A stretch of 64,000 bases of DNA from SOJZ01 sp964556565 (GTDB lineage Archaea > Thermoproteota > Bathyarchaeia > Bathyarchaeales > Bathyarchaeaceae), in the NCBI GenBank assembly GCA_964556565.1, contig CAZKWF010000001.1, positions 112,328 to 176,327 on the forward strand, read 5' to 3'. The position numbers and the translations under genes are program-made. The notes beneath the pieces were generated by a model. That model saw only the letters and a program-made list of their open reading frames with translations, did not search any database and was not told the DNA's origin. Positions within the stretch are counted from its first letter, which is position 1. Each line of letters opens with the position of its first letter. Of the stretch, positions 51,817 to 59,742 are shown piece after piece.

Positions 51817-52611
51817 ATGATAACAGCTGGAGTAGATGTTGGAGCAAAATACGTGAAGATAGTGCTCCTTGAAGACGGAAAAAACGTTCTGAAAAGAGCC
51901 AACGGCATCGTCGGATTTGACATCGTGAAATCGGCAACCGAAGTTTTCGAGAAAGCCTCACTTGATGTGGGCTTAAAACGTGATCAGATTGTTCGGGTTA
52001 CAGCCACGGGGATGGGAAGAAAAGCTGTCTATAAGAAACCCCCAGTAAATCCTGGAGAAATAGTGCCAGAGGTTATCGCCGACGCAAAGGGAGCTTATCA
52101 TCTTGTGCCCGCGGTGAAAACTGTCATTGATGTTGGAGCTGAAGAAGGAAGAGGGGTAAAAGTTGGTGAAAACGGGAAGGTGAAGGACTTTGTTATTAAT
52201 GAAAGATGTGCTGCTGGGGCTGGGACCTTCATAGAAACTATGGCTAGGGCCTTAGAAGTAGGCGTTGAGGATATGGGTCCTCTTGCACTGAAAGCCACGA
52301 AAGCTATACCAATGAATGCGCAGTGTTGTGTTTTCGCCGAGTCAGAGGTTGTAACTCTTATTCACTCAAAGGTTTCAAAGGAGGACATATCAAAAGCAAT
52401 ACACGACGCTATGGCTGGCAGAATAGCCTCAATGGTTCTAAGAATAGGCGTAGAAAAAGAAGTAGTTCTAGTTGGAGGCGTAGCCCGAAACCCGGGGTTC
52501 TTGCCGCCTCTGAGAAAGGAGTTGAACACAGAGATACTTGTTCCTGAACATCCTCAATATGTGGGCGCCTTAGGGGCTGCTTTGCTTGCATTTGAGATGG
52601 AGGGAAAATAG
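51817..52611 (+). CDS. bcrD: Benzoyl-CoA reductase ATPase subunit, BcrD-like
   Basis: ASKHA-fold ATPase that couples ATP hydrolysis to low-potential electron transfer. It begins ITAGVDVGAKYVKIVLLEDG (phosphate-binding strand-loop) and has VIDVGAEEGRG, C131 in NERCAAGAGTFIE and C170-C171 in NAQCCVFAESEV, which would hold the cluster shared between two ATPase subunits. At 264 residues it is short, like BcrD rather than the 440-residue Thauera BcrA. GGAGG precedes ATG 51817. Its stop is directly followed by the start of the second ATPase gene. Confidence 0.9.
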   Translation: MITAGVDVGAKYVKIVLLEDGKNVLKRANGIVGFDIVKSATEVFEKASLDVGLKRDQIVRVTATGMGRKAVYKKPPVNPGEIVPEVIADAKGAYHLVPAVKTVIDVGAEEGRGVKVGENGKVKDFVINERCAAGAGTFIETMARALEVGVEDMGPLALKATKAIPMNAQCCVFAESEVVTLIHSKVSKEDISKAIHDAMAGRIASMVLRIGVEKEVVLVGGVARNPGFLPPLRKELNTEILVPEHPQYVGALGAALLAFEMEGK

Positions 52612-53493
52612 ATGAGTGAAAAATCTGAAGAGTTTTGGCGGTGGCGAGAATATAGGCACACGATGCCTGACATGGATTGGCATGACGCAAAGATGGTTAC
52701 CGCTGGTGTTGACATAGGTTCTGTGGGCAGCAAGGCTGTCATCATGCTTGACGGGGAACTTTACGCTTACTCGGCTATGAGAACAGGTGGGGTAAGCGAA
52801 GAAACAGCGATTAGAGTGATGAATTGGGCTCTTGAGGAAACAGGTCTGAAAGCCAAAAACGTTCATTGTATCGTTGGCACTGGTTATGGCAGAGTGAATG
52901 TTCCCTTTGCCAAGAGAACAATAACAGAGATCGCTTGTCACGCACGGGGAGCCCATTACATTTACGGACCAACTGTTCGAACGGTACTTGACATTGGGGG
53001 GCAAGATTGCAAGGCCATCAGATGCGATGAAAGAGGGAAGGTCATGTCTTTTCTCATGAACGACAAGTGTGCGGCTGGAACCGGAAGGGGCCTCGAAGTC
53101 TTCGCTGACCTGATTAGAGTTCCAATTGAAGAGCTTGGGAAAGCTTCACTAAGCGTCGAAAAAGAGCCCCCACCAGTTAGCAACACATGCGTGATTTTCG
53201 CGAAAGCTGAATCCGTGGCTCTACTTCGTCAAGGATGGCAGAAAGAGAAGGTTGCAGCAGCGTACCACCTCGCCATGGTTAACCGAATAATCGACCTGCT
53301 GACAAAAGTTGGAATCGAAAAAGACTTCGTAGTTACAGGTGGAGTTGCAAAGAACACTGGCATAGTTTCTAGACTGGAGAGAAATCTTGGAATCAAACCT
53401 CTTGAACCCAAACTGGACCCGATTCTGGCGGGAGCCATGGGCGCTGCGTTGTTCGCTAAGGCCTTGTACGAGAAGCAGATAGGCTTACGCTGA
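52612..53493 (+). CDS. bcrA: Benzoyl-CoA reductase second ATPase subunit, BcrA/BzdQ-like
   Basis: Second, distinct ASKHA ATPase. A short N-terminal region (FWRWREYRHTMPDMDWHDAK) precedes AGVDIGSVGSKAVIM, then VLDIGGQDCKAIR, C153 in NDKCAAGTGRGLEV and C193 in NTCVIFAKAESV. The presence of two different ATPase genes points to a heterodimer, as in benzoyl-CoA reductases, rather than the homodimeric activator of 2-hydroxyacyl-CoA dehydratases. At 293 residues it is shorter than Thauera BcrA and closer to the Azoarcus-type BzdP/BzdQ. ATG 52612 touches the previous stop. Confidence 0.88.
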   Translation: MSEKSEEFWRWREYRHTMPDMDWHDAKMVTAGVDIGSVGSKAVIMLDGELYAYSAMRTGGVSEETAIRVMNWALEETGLKAKNVHCIVGTGYGRVNVPFAKRTITEIACHARGAHYIYGPTVRTVLDIGGQDCKAIRCDERGKVMSFLMNDKCAAGTGRGLEVFADLIRVPIEELGKASLSVEKEPPPVSNTCVIFAKAESVALLRQGWQKEKVAAAYHLAMVNRIIDLLTKVGIEKDFVVTGGVAKNTGIVSRLERNLGIKPLEPKLDPILAGAMGAALFAKALYEKQIGLR

Positions 53494-53508
53494 AAAGGAG
53501 AATGCAAG

Positions 53509-53793
53509 ATGCAGGCTCATTATGGCTATAAAGATGGCTCTGGAGACTACTTCATCACCGTTGACACTGACAAATGCAATGGTTGCGGAAAATGTGTCGA
53601 AGCATGTCCTTATGGCGTTCTCGAATTGATAGAAAACGAATTCGATATTGAAGGAGGATCAGTGGTGGCGGTAACAGAGGAACACCGAAAAAAGATCAAG
53701 TACACCTGTGGACCTTGCAAACCCATTAGCGGTGAAAGAAAGCTTCCGTGCGTCCTAGCATGCGAACCTAAGGCAATAACGCACTCTTGGTAG
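53509..53793 (+). CDS. 2[4Fe-4S] ferredoxin of benzoyl-CoA reductase cluster
   Basis: A 94-residue ferredoxin. The first cluster is bound by C23, C26, C29 and C33 (CNGCGKCVEACP). The second Cys set (CGPCKPISGERKLPCVLACEP split over an insertion, about 67-86) has longer spacing than usual. It lies 15 bases after the ATPase gene, with AAAAGGAGA before ATG 53509, and most likely supplies electrons to the reductase, as BzdM does in Azoarcus (family knowledge). Confidence 0.92.
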   Translation: MQAHYGYKDGSGDYFITVDTDKCNGCGKCVEACPYGVLELIENEFDIEGGSVVAVTEEHRKKIKYTCGPCKPISGERKLPCVLACEPKAITHSW

Positions 53794-53820
53794 GGAAAAA
53801 CCATCCCCTCTGTAAAACTC

Positions 53821-56325
53821 TTGATCAACGATGCTCAAGTCGAGGTTGAAGAAGGCACAACCATACTTGAAGCATCCAGAGAAATAGAGGTTTATATCCC
53901 AACCATCTGTTATCATCCCGACCTGCCACCACCTAACAAGGCTAAGTCTGTTGAAGCTGTCTATCGTGGCAACGCGGAAATCGTGAATCATTCTTCTGGG
54001 AAGGAGTTTGAAGGTTGCAGATTATGTTTGGTCCAAGTTGAGGGCCAAGAAGAACTTGTTCTATCATGTTGTACACCAGTTTCTGAGGGCATGAAAGTCT
54101 ACACCGAAACTGAGCAGGTTCGGAAAGCGAGAAATGTTGAGTTGATGCGGATTCTGGCCAAGCATCCCCATGCTTGTTTGATCTGCGCCCAGAAGGAGGG
54201 TTGCACGACAGAGCCCTGTTCAACGAACGTTCCAGTGGAGGAGCGTTGTTGTCCCCAGTTTGGAAACTGTGAACTAGAAAGGGTTGCAGAATACATTGGA
54301 ATCCGAGAGGACACTCCACGCTATATGCCTCAAAACCTGCTTGCCGTAGAGGATGAGCCTCTCTTTCTGCGAGACTACAACTTATGTATCGGATGCACTC
54401 GGTGCGTCAGAGCGTGTCAGGATCTTCGCGGTGTTGGAGCTTTAGGCTTCGTTTACAAGAATGGAGAGGTTTTCGTTGGGACGGTTGCGCCAACGCTTTT
54501 GGATTCTGATTGCCGGTTCTGTGGGGCTTGTGTGGAAGTTTGTCCAACTGGAGCCTTGAGAGATAAGGAGTTGAAGACTGCGAAGCGTGAGGCCGACTTG
54601 GTTCCATGCAAGTATGCTTGTCCAGCAGGGGTTGATGTTCCAAAATATGTCCAACTTGTCTCTGAAAGCAAGTTCGCTGAGGCTGCGGCGGTCATAAGGG
54701 AGAAGTTGCCTTTGCCGAACGTTCTGGCTCACGCTTGTTCCCGTCCATGTGAAAGCGTTTGTAGGCGTCTGAAGGTTAACGAGGCTGTTGCGATTCGTTG
54801 GTTAAAACGTCTTGCAATGGAGAATGATGCAGAGATATGGAGGCAAAAGCTGAAGATTGCAGAATCCACTGGTAAGAAGGTTGCCATAATCGGGTCAGGT
54901 CCTGCAGGACTTAGCGCTGCTTACTACTTAGCCAGACTGGGGCATTCGGTTACTGTTTTTGAGGCCATGCCCGAACCAGGGGGAATGATGCGATATGGCG
55001 TTCAGGAATACCGCCTGCCTAAGGAAATTGTTGACAAGGACATTCAAGGAATTGTTGATCTAGGTGTGAATGTCAAGACAGGTGTAGTTTTTGGAAAGGA
55101 TCTGACGTTCGAGTCTCTCAAGGAGAAAGGATTTGACGCTTTTCTTATTGCCACAGGTCTGCAGACCAGCCTGAGGTTGAAAGTTGAAGGTGCCGATCTT
55201 GATGGCATAGTTGGTGGACTCGACTTTCTGAGAGACTTCAGACTTGGGAAAGCCCCTACGGTGAAGGGTGGAGTCTTGGTGATTGGCGGCGGTAGTGTTG
55301 CGATGGACGTGGCTTTGACAGCCTTGAGGCTTGGAGCTAGTGATGTGCAGGCTGTTTGTTTGGAGAAGCCTGAGGAGATGCCTGCTTTTCCATGGGAGAT
55401 TCAGCAGGCACTCGAAGAAGGCATAAAAATACACAACTCCTACGGAGTCAAGAATATTTCAGGTAAGGACGGCCGAGTAATGGCAGTTGAGCTTATGCGT
55501 TGCGTCTCAGTGTTCGATGGGGAAGGAAGATTCAATCCGACCTATGATGAAAATGTAACGAAGATTATGGAAGCTGACATGCTTTTGGTTGCGATTGGGC
55601 AGACTTCAGACCTTTCGTGGCGGACAGCAGATCAACCAAACATATCAAGGACGAGGTTGGTTCAAGTTAAGTCGCCCAATATGGAGACTAGTATTCCTGG
55701 CGTGTTTGCTTGTGGGGATATTATTAAAGGCCCGGGTTCTATTGTTGAGGCTTTGGCTTCAGGTAGGGAGGCTGCTTTTGCCGTTGACAGACATCTTGGG
55801 GGAACCGGAACCCTTGAGGATAGGTTTGTTGAGGTTGAGGAACCGAATCCATGGATTGGGAAAGTGGAGAAGTTCGGCTACAACCAGTCTGTTCAGATGC
55901 CCAGTTTGCCCGTTGAAAAACGGAGAGGAAATTTTTTTGAGGTTGAGCTTGGATACGACAAAAAAATGGCACAAGAAGAGGCAGACCGCTGTCTAAGATG
56001 CGATTTAAGACTATGCATTCAAAAGGCTCCTGAACCCCCCGAAAAATGGTTGCCGTTGAAAGAAGAAAACGTAGAAGCGGTTCCAGAAATAGAGGGTGTC
56101 TATCAACTTTTGGACGAGAATAAGGAGATTGTTTACATTAAGGGAACGATGAACCTTAAACAAGCATTGGAACAGCAGCTCTCAACCAACACTAAGGCAA
56201 AATACTTCGTTTATGAGGAAGCGAAGATGTACACAATGAGGGAGAGCGAACTGCTTCAACAGCACATAAAAAGACACGGAAAAATGCCTCAACAAAACAT
56301 AGAAATCGAAGAAGACTTGTATTAG
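53821..56325 (+). CDS. Large NAD(P)H:ferredoxin oxidoreductase, NuoG-GltD hybrid (BzdV-like)
   Basis: An 834-residue multidomain redox protein. Residues 1-100: [2Fe-2S] domain (C30, C66, C69, C84). 115-150: His-Cys cluster segment HPHACLICAQKEGC as in NuoG. 185-245: two [4Fe-4S] motifs (CIGCTRCVRAC, CRFCGACVEVC). 260-330: GltD-type Fe-S domain. 350-660: FAD/NAD(P) core with GSGPAG (358-363) and GGGSVAMDVAL. 720-735: CLRCDLRLC. 755-834: GIY-YIG-like tail (GVY 759-761, VYIKG 771-775). It likely reduces the ferredoxin encoded upstream. The start is TTG 53821; homologous sequence seems to begin a few codons earlier, without a standard start codon. Confidence 0.88.
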   Translation: MINDAQVEVEEGTTILEASREIEVYIPTICYHPDLPPPNKAKSVEAVYRGNAEIVNHSSGKEFEGCRLCLVQVEGQEELVLSCCTPVSEGMKVYTETEQVRKARNVELMRILAKHPHACLICAQKEGCTTEPCSTNVPVEERCCPQFGNCELERVAEYIGIREDTPRYMPQNLLAVEDEPLFLRDYNLCIGCTRCVRACQDLRGVGALGFVYKNGEVFVGTVAPTLLDSDCRFCGACVEVCPTGALRDKELKTAKREADLVPCKYACPAGVDVPKYVQLVSESKFAEAAAVIREKLPLPNVLAHACSRPCESVCRRLKVNEAVAIRWLKRLAMENDAEIWRQKLKIAESTGKKVAIIGSGPAGLSAAYYLARLGHSVTVFEAMPEPGGMMRYGVQEYRLPKEIVDKDIQGIVDLGVNVKTGVVFGKDLTFESLKEKGFDAFLIATGLQTSLRLKVEGADLDGIVGGLDFLRDFRLGKAPTVKGGVLVIGGGSVAMDVALTALRLGASDVQAVCLEKPEEMPAFPWEIQQALEEGIKIHNSYGVKNISGKDGRVMAVELMRCVSVFDGEGRFNPTYDENVTKIMEADMLLVAIGQTSDLSWRTADQPNISRTRLVQVKSPNMETSIPGVFACGDIIKGPGSIVEALASGREAAFAVDRHLGGTGTLEDRFVEVEEPNPWIGKVEKFGYNQSVQMPSLPVEKRRGNFFEVELGYDKKMAQEEADRCLRCDLRLCIQKAPEPPEKWLPLKEENVEAVPEIEGVYQLLDENKEIVYIKGTMNLKQALEQQLSTNTKAKYFVYEEAKMYTMRESELLQQHIKRHGKMPQQNIEIEEDLY

Positions 56326-56452
56326 CTTCATTTTAGGATAGTTTCACCAGAACGTTTGACGGAGTATATTTTGGCAAGAATGAGCAAGAAATGTCAAGGA
56401 TAAGAAATTAGACAGTTGGTTTAAAAGGCACGGATGGATAAGGCAGTTTGTG

Positions 56453-56593
56453 ATGGATGAACTAAGACTAGGTGAGGCCATAGAGCTCTGCGAGTCCCTC
56501 AGCTATGAAGTTAGATTGGAGCAAACACAAAACGATTATCTTCTTCGTCCAAAATCGCTGCGCAATTGTGGAACTTTTTCTGCTATTCTGTAG
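56453..56593 (+). CDS. Possible small protein (46 aa)
   Basis: In the 304-base gap after the oxidoreductase gene, a 46-codon frame starts at ATG 56453 (GTG 56450 adjoining). The product begins MDELRLGEAIELCESLSYEV and looks protein-like. A TATA-like TTTAAAAG lies about 27 bases upstream (56421-56428), compatible with a leaderless transcript. No family is recognised. The remaining part of the gap holds nothing I can support. Confidence 0.35.
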   Translation: MDELRLGEAIELCESLSYEVRLEQTQNDYLLRPKSLRNCGTFSAIL

Positions 56594-56629
56594 TGCATGT
56601 ATATCTCGAAAGTACGCGCTCATTATATG

Positions 56630-56896
56630 CTAGATTGTTCCTGAAGTCTTCCGTGATCTAATAATTGCTCTGCATTTTTCGGCGTGCTCACAATATTCAA
56701 GGCATGAAGCGCCTTCATTAGGGCTTCTCCATTCGGCTCCGCATTTAGAGCAAGTGCCTACATCTTCGTCGCTCCAGATCTCTACATCGCCACCGCAAAG
56801 ATGGCATTTCACATATTTCAAGGTCGGTCTCAGAAAATTCCGTAAACCTGGGCAGGTTTGCGGGTTCTTCGGCACGGATCTAAACTTGGAGCTCAC
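56630..56896 (-). CDS. Zinc-ribbon protein, last gene of ArsR/Fe-S operon
   Basis: An 88-residue protein with a zinc ribbon (VKCHLCGGDVEIW...GTCSKCGAEW, about 33-60) and a second Cys group near the C-terminus (ASCLEYCEHAEKC), which could bind another metal. Its ATG at 56896 overlaps the stop of the preceding Fe-S gene by four bases, so the two are co-translated. Function unknown; the same trio of genes (ArsR, Fe-S protein, zinc ribbon) suggests a redox-sensing unit. Confidence 0.75.
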   Translation of the reverse strand: MSSKFRSVPKNPQTCPGLRNFLRPTLKYVKCHLCGGDVEIWSDEDVGTCSKCGAEWRSPNEGASCLEYCEHAEKCRAIIRSRKTSGTI

Positions 56897-57525
56897 TTCA
56901 TTTCGCCCTCTATCGTTATGACATGACGCCTTATGGGTATCTGCTTCTCTGCTGCTTCAACTGCCTTGTCTACAGCCCACTTCAGACCAGAACAACAAGG
57001 GACTTCCATGTGAGCGATAGTTATGCTCTTCACATTGTTTCGCTTAAGTATCTCTCCGAGCTTGTGAGCGTAGGCTCTAGCATCGTCGAACTTTGGGCAT
57101 CCTATCATTATTTTCTTTCCCGATAGTAGAGAGTCGTGAAGATCAGGATAAGCAACAGGAACGCAATCGGCTGTAATCAGTAAATCGGCACCTTCATAGA
57201 AGGGTGCCTCCAAGGGCACGAGGTTTAGTTTGACGGGCCACTGTCGCAGAGCAGATTTTCTGTCTCTTCTAATTGTATTTTCCTTCTTTGATAAATGGTT
57301 TTGAACAGCCTTCTCGTCGAATGCAGCAGCCTCCCTCTCGACAATGCTTATAGCTCCTTTAGGGCAGTGTCCTAAGCAGGCTCCAAGGCCATCGCAATAT
57401 ATGTCTTTGACAATCCTTGCCTTTCCATCGACGATTTGGATGGCTCCTTCCGCGCAGTTTGGGATGCAATTGCCACAGCCATCACAAAGTTCTTCGTCTA
57501 TGTGTACGATTTTTCTGATTACCAT
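56893..57525 (-). CDS. Iron-sulfur protein with two N-terminal ferredoxin motifs
   Basis: A 210-residue protein of a type common in anaerobic archaea and clostridia. CDGCGNCIPNCAEGA and CDGLGACLGHCPKGA bind clusters near residues 14-60; the second has one substituted ligand position (CDGLGAC). The C-terminal domain (about 95-205) has further Cys (TADCVPVAYPDL, IGCPKFDDARAYAHKL, EVPCCSGLKWAVDKA), conserved in this group. Often next to ArsR-type genes. Starts one base after the ArsR stop. Reaction unknown. Confidence 0.88.
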   Translation of the reverse strand: MVIRKIVHIDEELCDGCGNCIPNCAEGAIQIVDGKARIVKDIYCDGLGACLGHCPKGAISIVEREAAAFDEKAVQNHLSKKENTIRRDRKSALRQWPVKLNLVPLEAPFYEGADLLITADCVPVAYPDLHDSLLSGKKIMIGCPKFDDARAYAHKLGEILKRNNVKSITIAHMEVPCCSGLKWAVDKAVEAAEKQIPIRRHVITIEGEMK

Positions 57526-57526
57526 C

Positions 57527-57874
57527 TTAATTCTCCTTTATGAGGCACTTTCCGCTCGTTGGGCAGAACTTCTTGGCATGATTCTCAACTATCTTGAAGA
57601 GTGCGTCTATAGTTTCGTAATTTACAGAATAGATGCGCTTTTTCCCCTGTCTCTTAATGTAAACGAAATTGCATTGAAGTAGTGGTTTAAGGTTATGAGA
57701 AATCATACTCTGTTCTTGCCCAAGGGAATCAGCAAGCTCAGTTACACTCATCGATCTTTTCATCAACTTCTCTAGTGCAGCTAGCCTTGTGGGGTTTGAT
57801 AGATTTGTGAAGAATCTGTAGCAGGTTTCACTTAGTCCTTTCTTCATAAACATTCCACTTTTTCGTTTATCCAA
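57527..57874 (-). CDS. ArsR-family winged-helix regulator
   Basis: A 115-residue ArsR-type repressor: LSNPTRLAALEKLMKRSMSVTELA, then the recognition region EQSMISHNLKPLLQCNFV, and a wing KRQGKKRIYSV. Cys residues (CYRF, LQC, FCPTSGKC at the C-terminus) could sense redox state or metal. ATG 57874 or internal ATGs at 57850 and 57844 are possible starts. It leads an operon with an Fe-S protein and a zinc ribbon. A pair of dyads upstream (57899-57932) is the probable operator. Confidence 0.88.
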   Translation of the reverse strand: MDKRKSGMFMKKGLSETCYRFFTNLSNPTRLAALEKLMKRSMSVTELADSLGQEQSMISHNLKPLLQCNFVYIKRQGKKRIYSVNYETIDALFKIVENHAKKFCPTSGKCLIKEN

Positions 57875-57898
57875 GGATTGTTTTGAGTTCTTCTTCTG

Positions 57899-57940
57899 AT
57901 GAAGTATTTTTCATATGTATTATTCTTCATATAAATTTAT
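57899..57940 (-). promoter_or_regulatory. Promoter and candidate ArsR operator
   Basis: On the minus strand the TATA-like ATAAATTTAT (57931-57940) is followed downstream by two dyads: ATATG-N10-CATAT (57913-57932) and ATGAA-GTATTT-TTCAT (57899-57914). They cover the expected transcription start about 25 bases below the TATA box. The arrangement is typical of ArsR autoregulation; binding is inferred. Confidence 0.45.
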
Positions 57941-58081
57941 CGGTTGTTTTTGAGAGATGACAGGAAAAAGAACGCGTGCTCTTATAGCATAGCTGAAAGA
58001 ACTAATTGGAGCGTGGAAGAAAAAGATAAAACGATTATGTTGAACCCAAAGAGAAGGGATGTAAAGGAAGAGGGGAGACCA

Positions 58082-58549
58082 TTATCCATTAGCTTTTAGG
58101 AATCTGTAGAAGACCCTGCCGTCTTCCAGCTCGACTACTTTGAGCCTAACCTTATCTCCGATTTTGAGGTCTTCATATTTGGCGTCGTCGATTCTGGCCG
58201 ATATGAGTAAACCGCTGATTTTTACTATGCCGACGCAGAAGGGTACGTCTTCGACAAAACCCAATGGAGCGCCAAGCTTTATCTCAGTGAAAGCATATAA
58301 TTCGCCTTCGGCGCCCAAGTCGACCCATTTGAGGCTTTCAGAATGACATTCAGGGCACATAATTCTTGGAGGCCACAAGACTTTTCCGCACTTCTTGCAC
58401 TTCGTTGTAGTTAGGTGTCCTTCCTTAAGGCTCTTAAAGAACTGGCTGATCTTGGTGTTCTTCTCATCTTGCAACGGATAGAAATCCAGCATGAACGGAA
58501 GCCCAATCTTTTCTGGACGCTTAATCTTCTCAATCTTCACTTTACTCAT
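58082..58549 (-). CDS. DUF35 zinc-ribbon/OB-fold protein, second copy
   Basis: A 155-residue thiolase accessory protein. The N-terminal helix is followed by a full zinc ribbon (CKKCGKVLWPPRIMCPECHS) and an OB-fold with GELYAFTEIKLGAP, VPFCVGIVKI and GDKVRLKVVEL. Its ATG at 58549 overlaps the stop of the thiolase gene by four bases (ATGA), so the two are co-translated. The ribbon is intact here, unlike that at 35666. Confidence 0.9.
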   Translation of the reverse strand: MSKVKIEKIKRPEKIGLPFMLDFYPLQDEKNTKISQFFKSLKEGHLTTTKCKKCGKVLWPPRIMCPECHSESLKWVDLGAEGELYAFTEIKLGAPLGFVEDVPFCVGIVKISGLLISARIDDAKYEDLKIGDKVRLKVVELEDGRVFYRFLKANG

Positions 58550-59727
58550 CTCTTCTCCCTCGAACAGACCAATATAGAATGCTGATTAGCCGCCCCACTC
58601 AAACTGTGCTGAATCCCGATGTCGGCACCTTTAACATACCTTCCCTTGTCAACATCTCCTCTGAACTGCTTCAGTATCTCAAAAGTATGATAAATGGAAG
58701 TCGCACCCAAAGGATGCCCGCAACCCATAATCCCACCACTTGGGTTCACGGCTACTTTACCACCTATGTACGGTTCACCGTCCTCAATGAACTTCCCACC
58801 CTTACCCTTCTCACAAAATCCAAGTCCCTCGTACTCCATAATCTCAGAAATCGTAAAGCAATCATGAACCTCAGCGATGTCCACGTCATCCTTAGTGATC
58901 TTCGCGGTTCTCCAAGCCTCCTCAGCCGCCAGCTTAAGCGGAACCCACTCACTTAAACTCGCCAAATTATTAATCACATTCCCAATAGCACACTGACCAG
59001 ATCCGATGAGATACATCGGCGTATCCGTGTACTTCTTCGCATCCTCAGCCCGAACCAGAATAACCCCAGCTGACCCATCCGTCATAGGACAACAATCAAA
59101 AAGGTTAAGCGGAGGAGCCACCACCGGCGATTTTAGTACTGCTTCAACAGTGACCTCTTTCTGAAGATGAGCAATTGGATTCAAAGAAGAGTAATGATGA
59201 TTTTTCACGGAAACCAAAGCCATCTGTTCCTTGGTGGTGCCAAACTCATACATGTGCCTCTGAGCCGTCACAGCAAAGATGGGAGGTGCCGAAAAGCAGT
59301 TGACTCCGTCCCATTCTCGATCCAAAACGCAAGTCATAGTCGTCTGAGCCTCAGCCATGTCAGGCGGATACATCTTCTCCACCCCAATAGCAACAGCTAT
59401 GTCAGACATGCCCGTGGCAACACAGTTCCACGCATAACGGATCGCCGCCTGTCCAGAAACACAGGCAAGCTCCGTCCTCGCAATAACCTTCCTAGGAGTC
59501 ACACCAATATGCTCAGCAACCAAAGGAGCCACATAAGACAGAAAAGCAAATCTCTCAGGCTGAGCCGCTCCAACAAAGATGGAGTCAACATCCTTCGGCG
59601 ATAAATTGTCAACATCCTCAAACAATGCTTTTCCTGCTTCTTGCACTAGGTCTCTCCAGCTGGCCTCTCTTCTGCCAGCCTTTGCCTCACCTCCAGCAAC
59701 GATAGCAACTGGTTTCATCGAAATCAC
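58546..59727 (-). CDS. Thiolase-like acyl-CoA acetyltransferase, second copy
   Basis: A 393-residue thiolase of the archaeal/SCP2 group. Nucleophile C89 in RTELACVSGQAAIRY, catalytic His in AEVHDCFTISEI and MGCGHPLGATS near the C-terminus. It differs from the one at 34521 around the active site (CVSG versus CSSS), so the two may have different chain-length preference. ATG 59727 or ATG 59718 are possible starts. Followed by its DUF35 partner and preceded by crotonase and dehydrogenase genes on the same strand, forming a beta-oxidation set. Confidence 0.92.
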   Translation of the reverse strand: MISMKPVAIVAGGEAKAGRREASWRDLVQEAGKALFEDVDNLSPKDVDSIFVGAAQPERFAFLSYVAPLVAEHIGVTPRKVIARTELACVSGQAAIRYAWNCVATGMSDIAVAIGVEKMYPPDMAEAQTTMTCVLDREWDGVNCFSAPPIFAVTAQRHMYEFGTTKEQMALVSVKNHHYSSLNPIAHLQKEVTVEAVLKSPVVAPPLNLFDCCPMTDGSAGVILVRAEDAKKYTDTPMYLIGSGQCAIGNVINNLASLSEWVPLKLAAEEAWRTAKITKDDVDIAEVHDCFTISEIMEYEGLGFCEKGKGGKFIEDGEPYIGGKVAVNPSGGIMGCGHPLGATSIYHTFEILKQFRGDVDKGRYVKGADIGIQHSLSGAANQHSILVCSREKR

Positions 59728-59742
59728 TAGTAAAGACTATGG

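Noticed and set aside
49310..53493. 2-hydroxyacyl-CoA dehydratase system instead of benzoyl-CoA reductase
   Set aside because: Subunit lengths, two different ATPase subunits, and linkage to Dch-, Had- and ferredoxin-type genes fit benzoyl-CoA reductase better; kept as an alternative to be tested.
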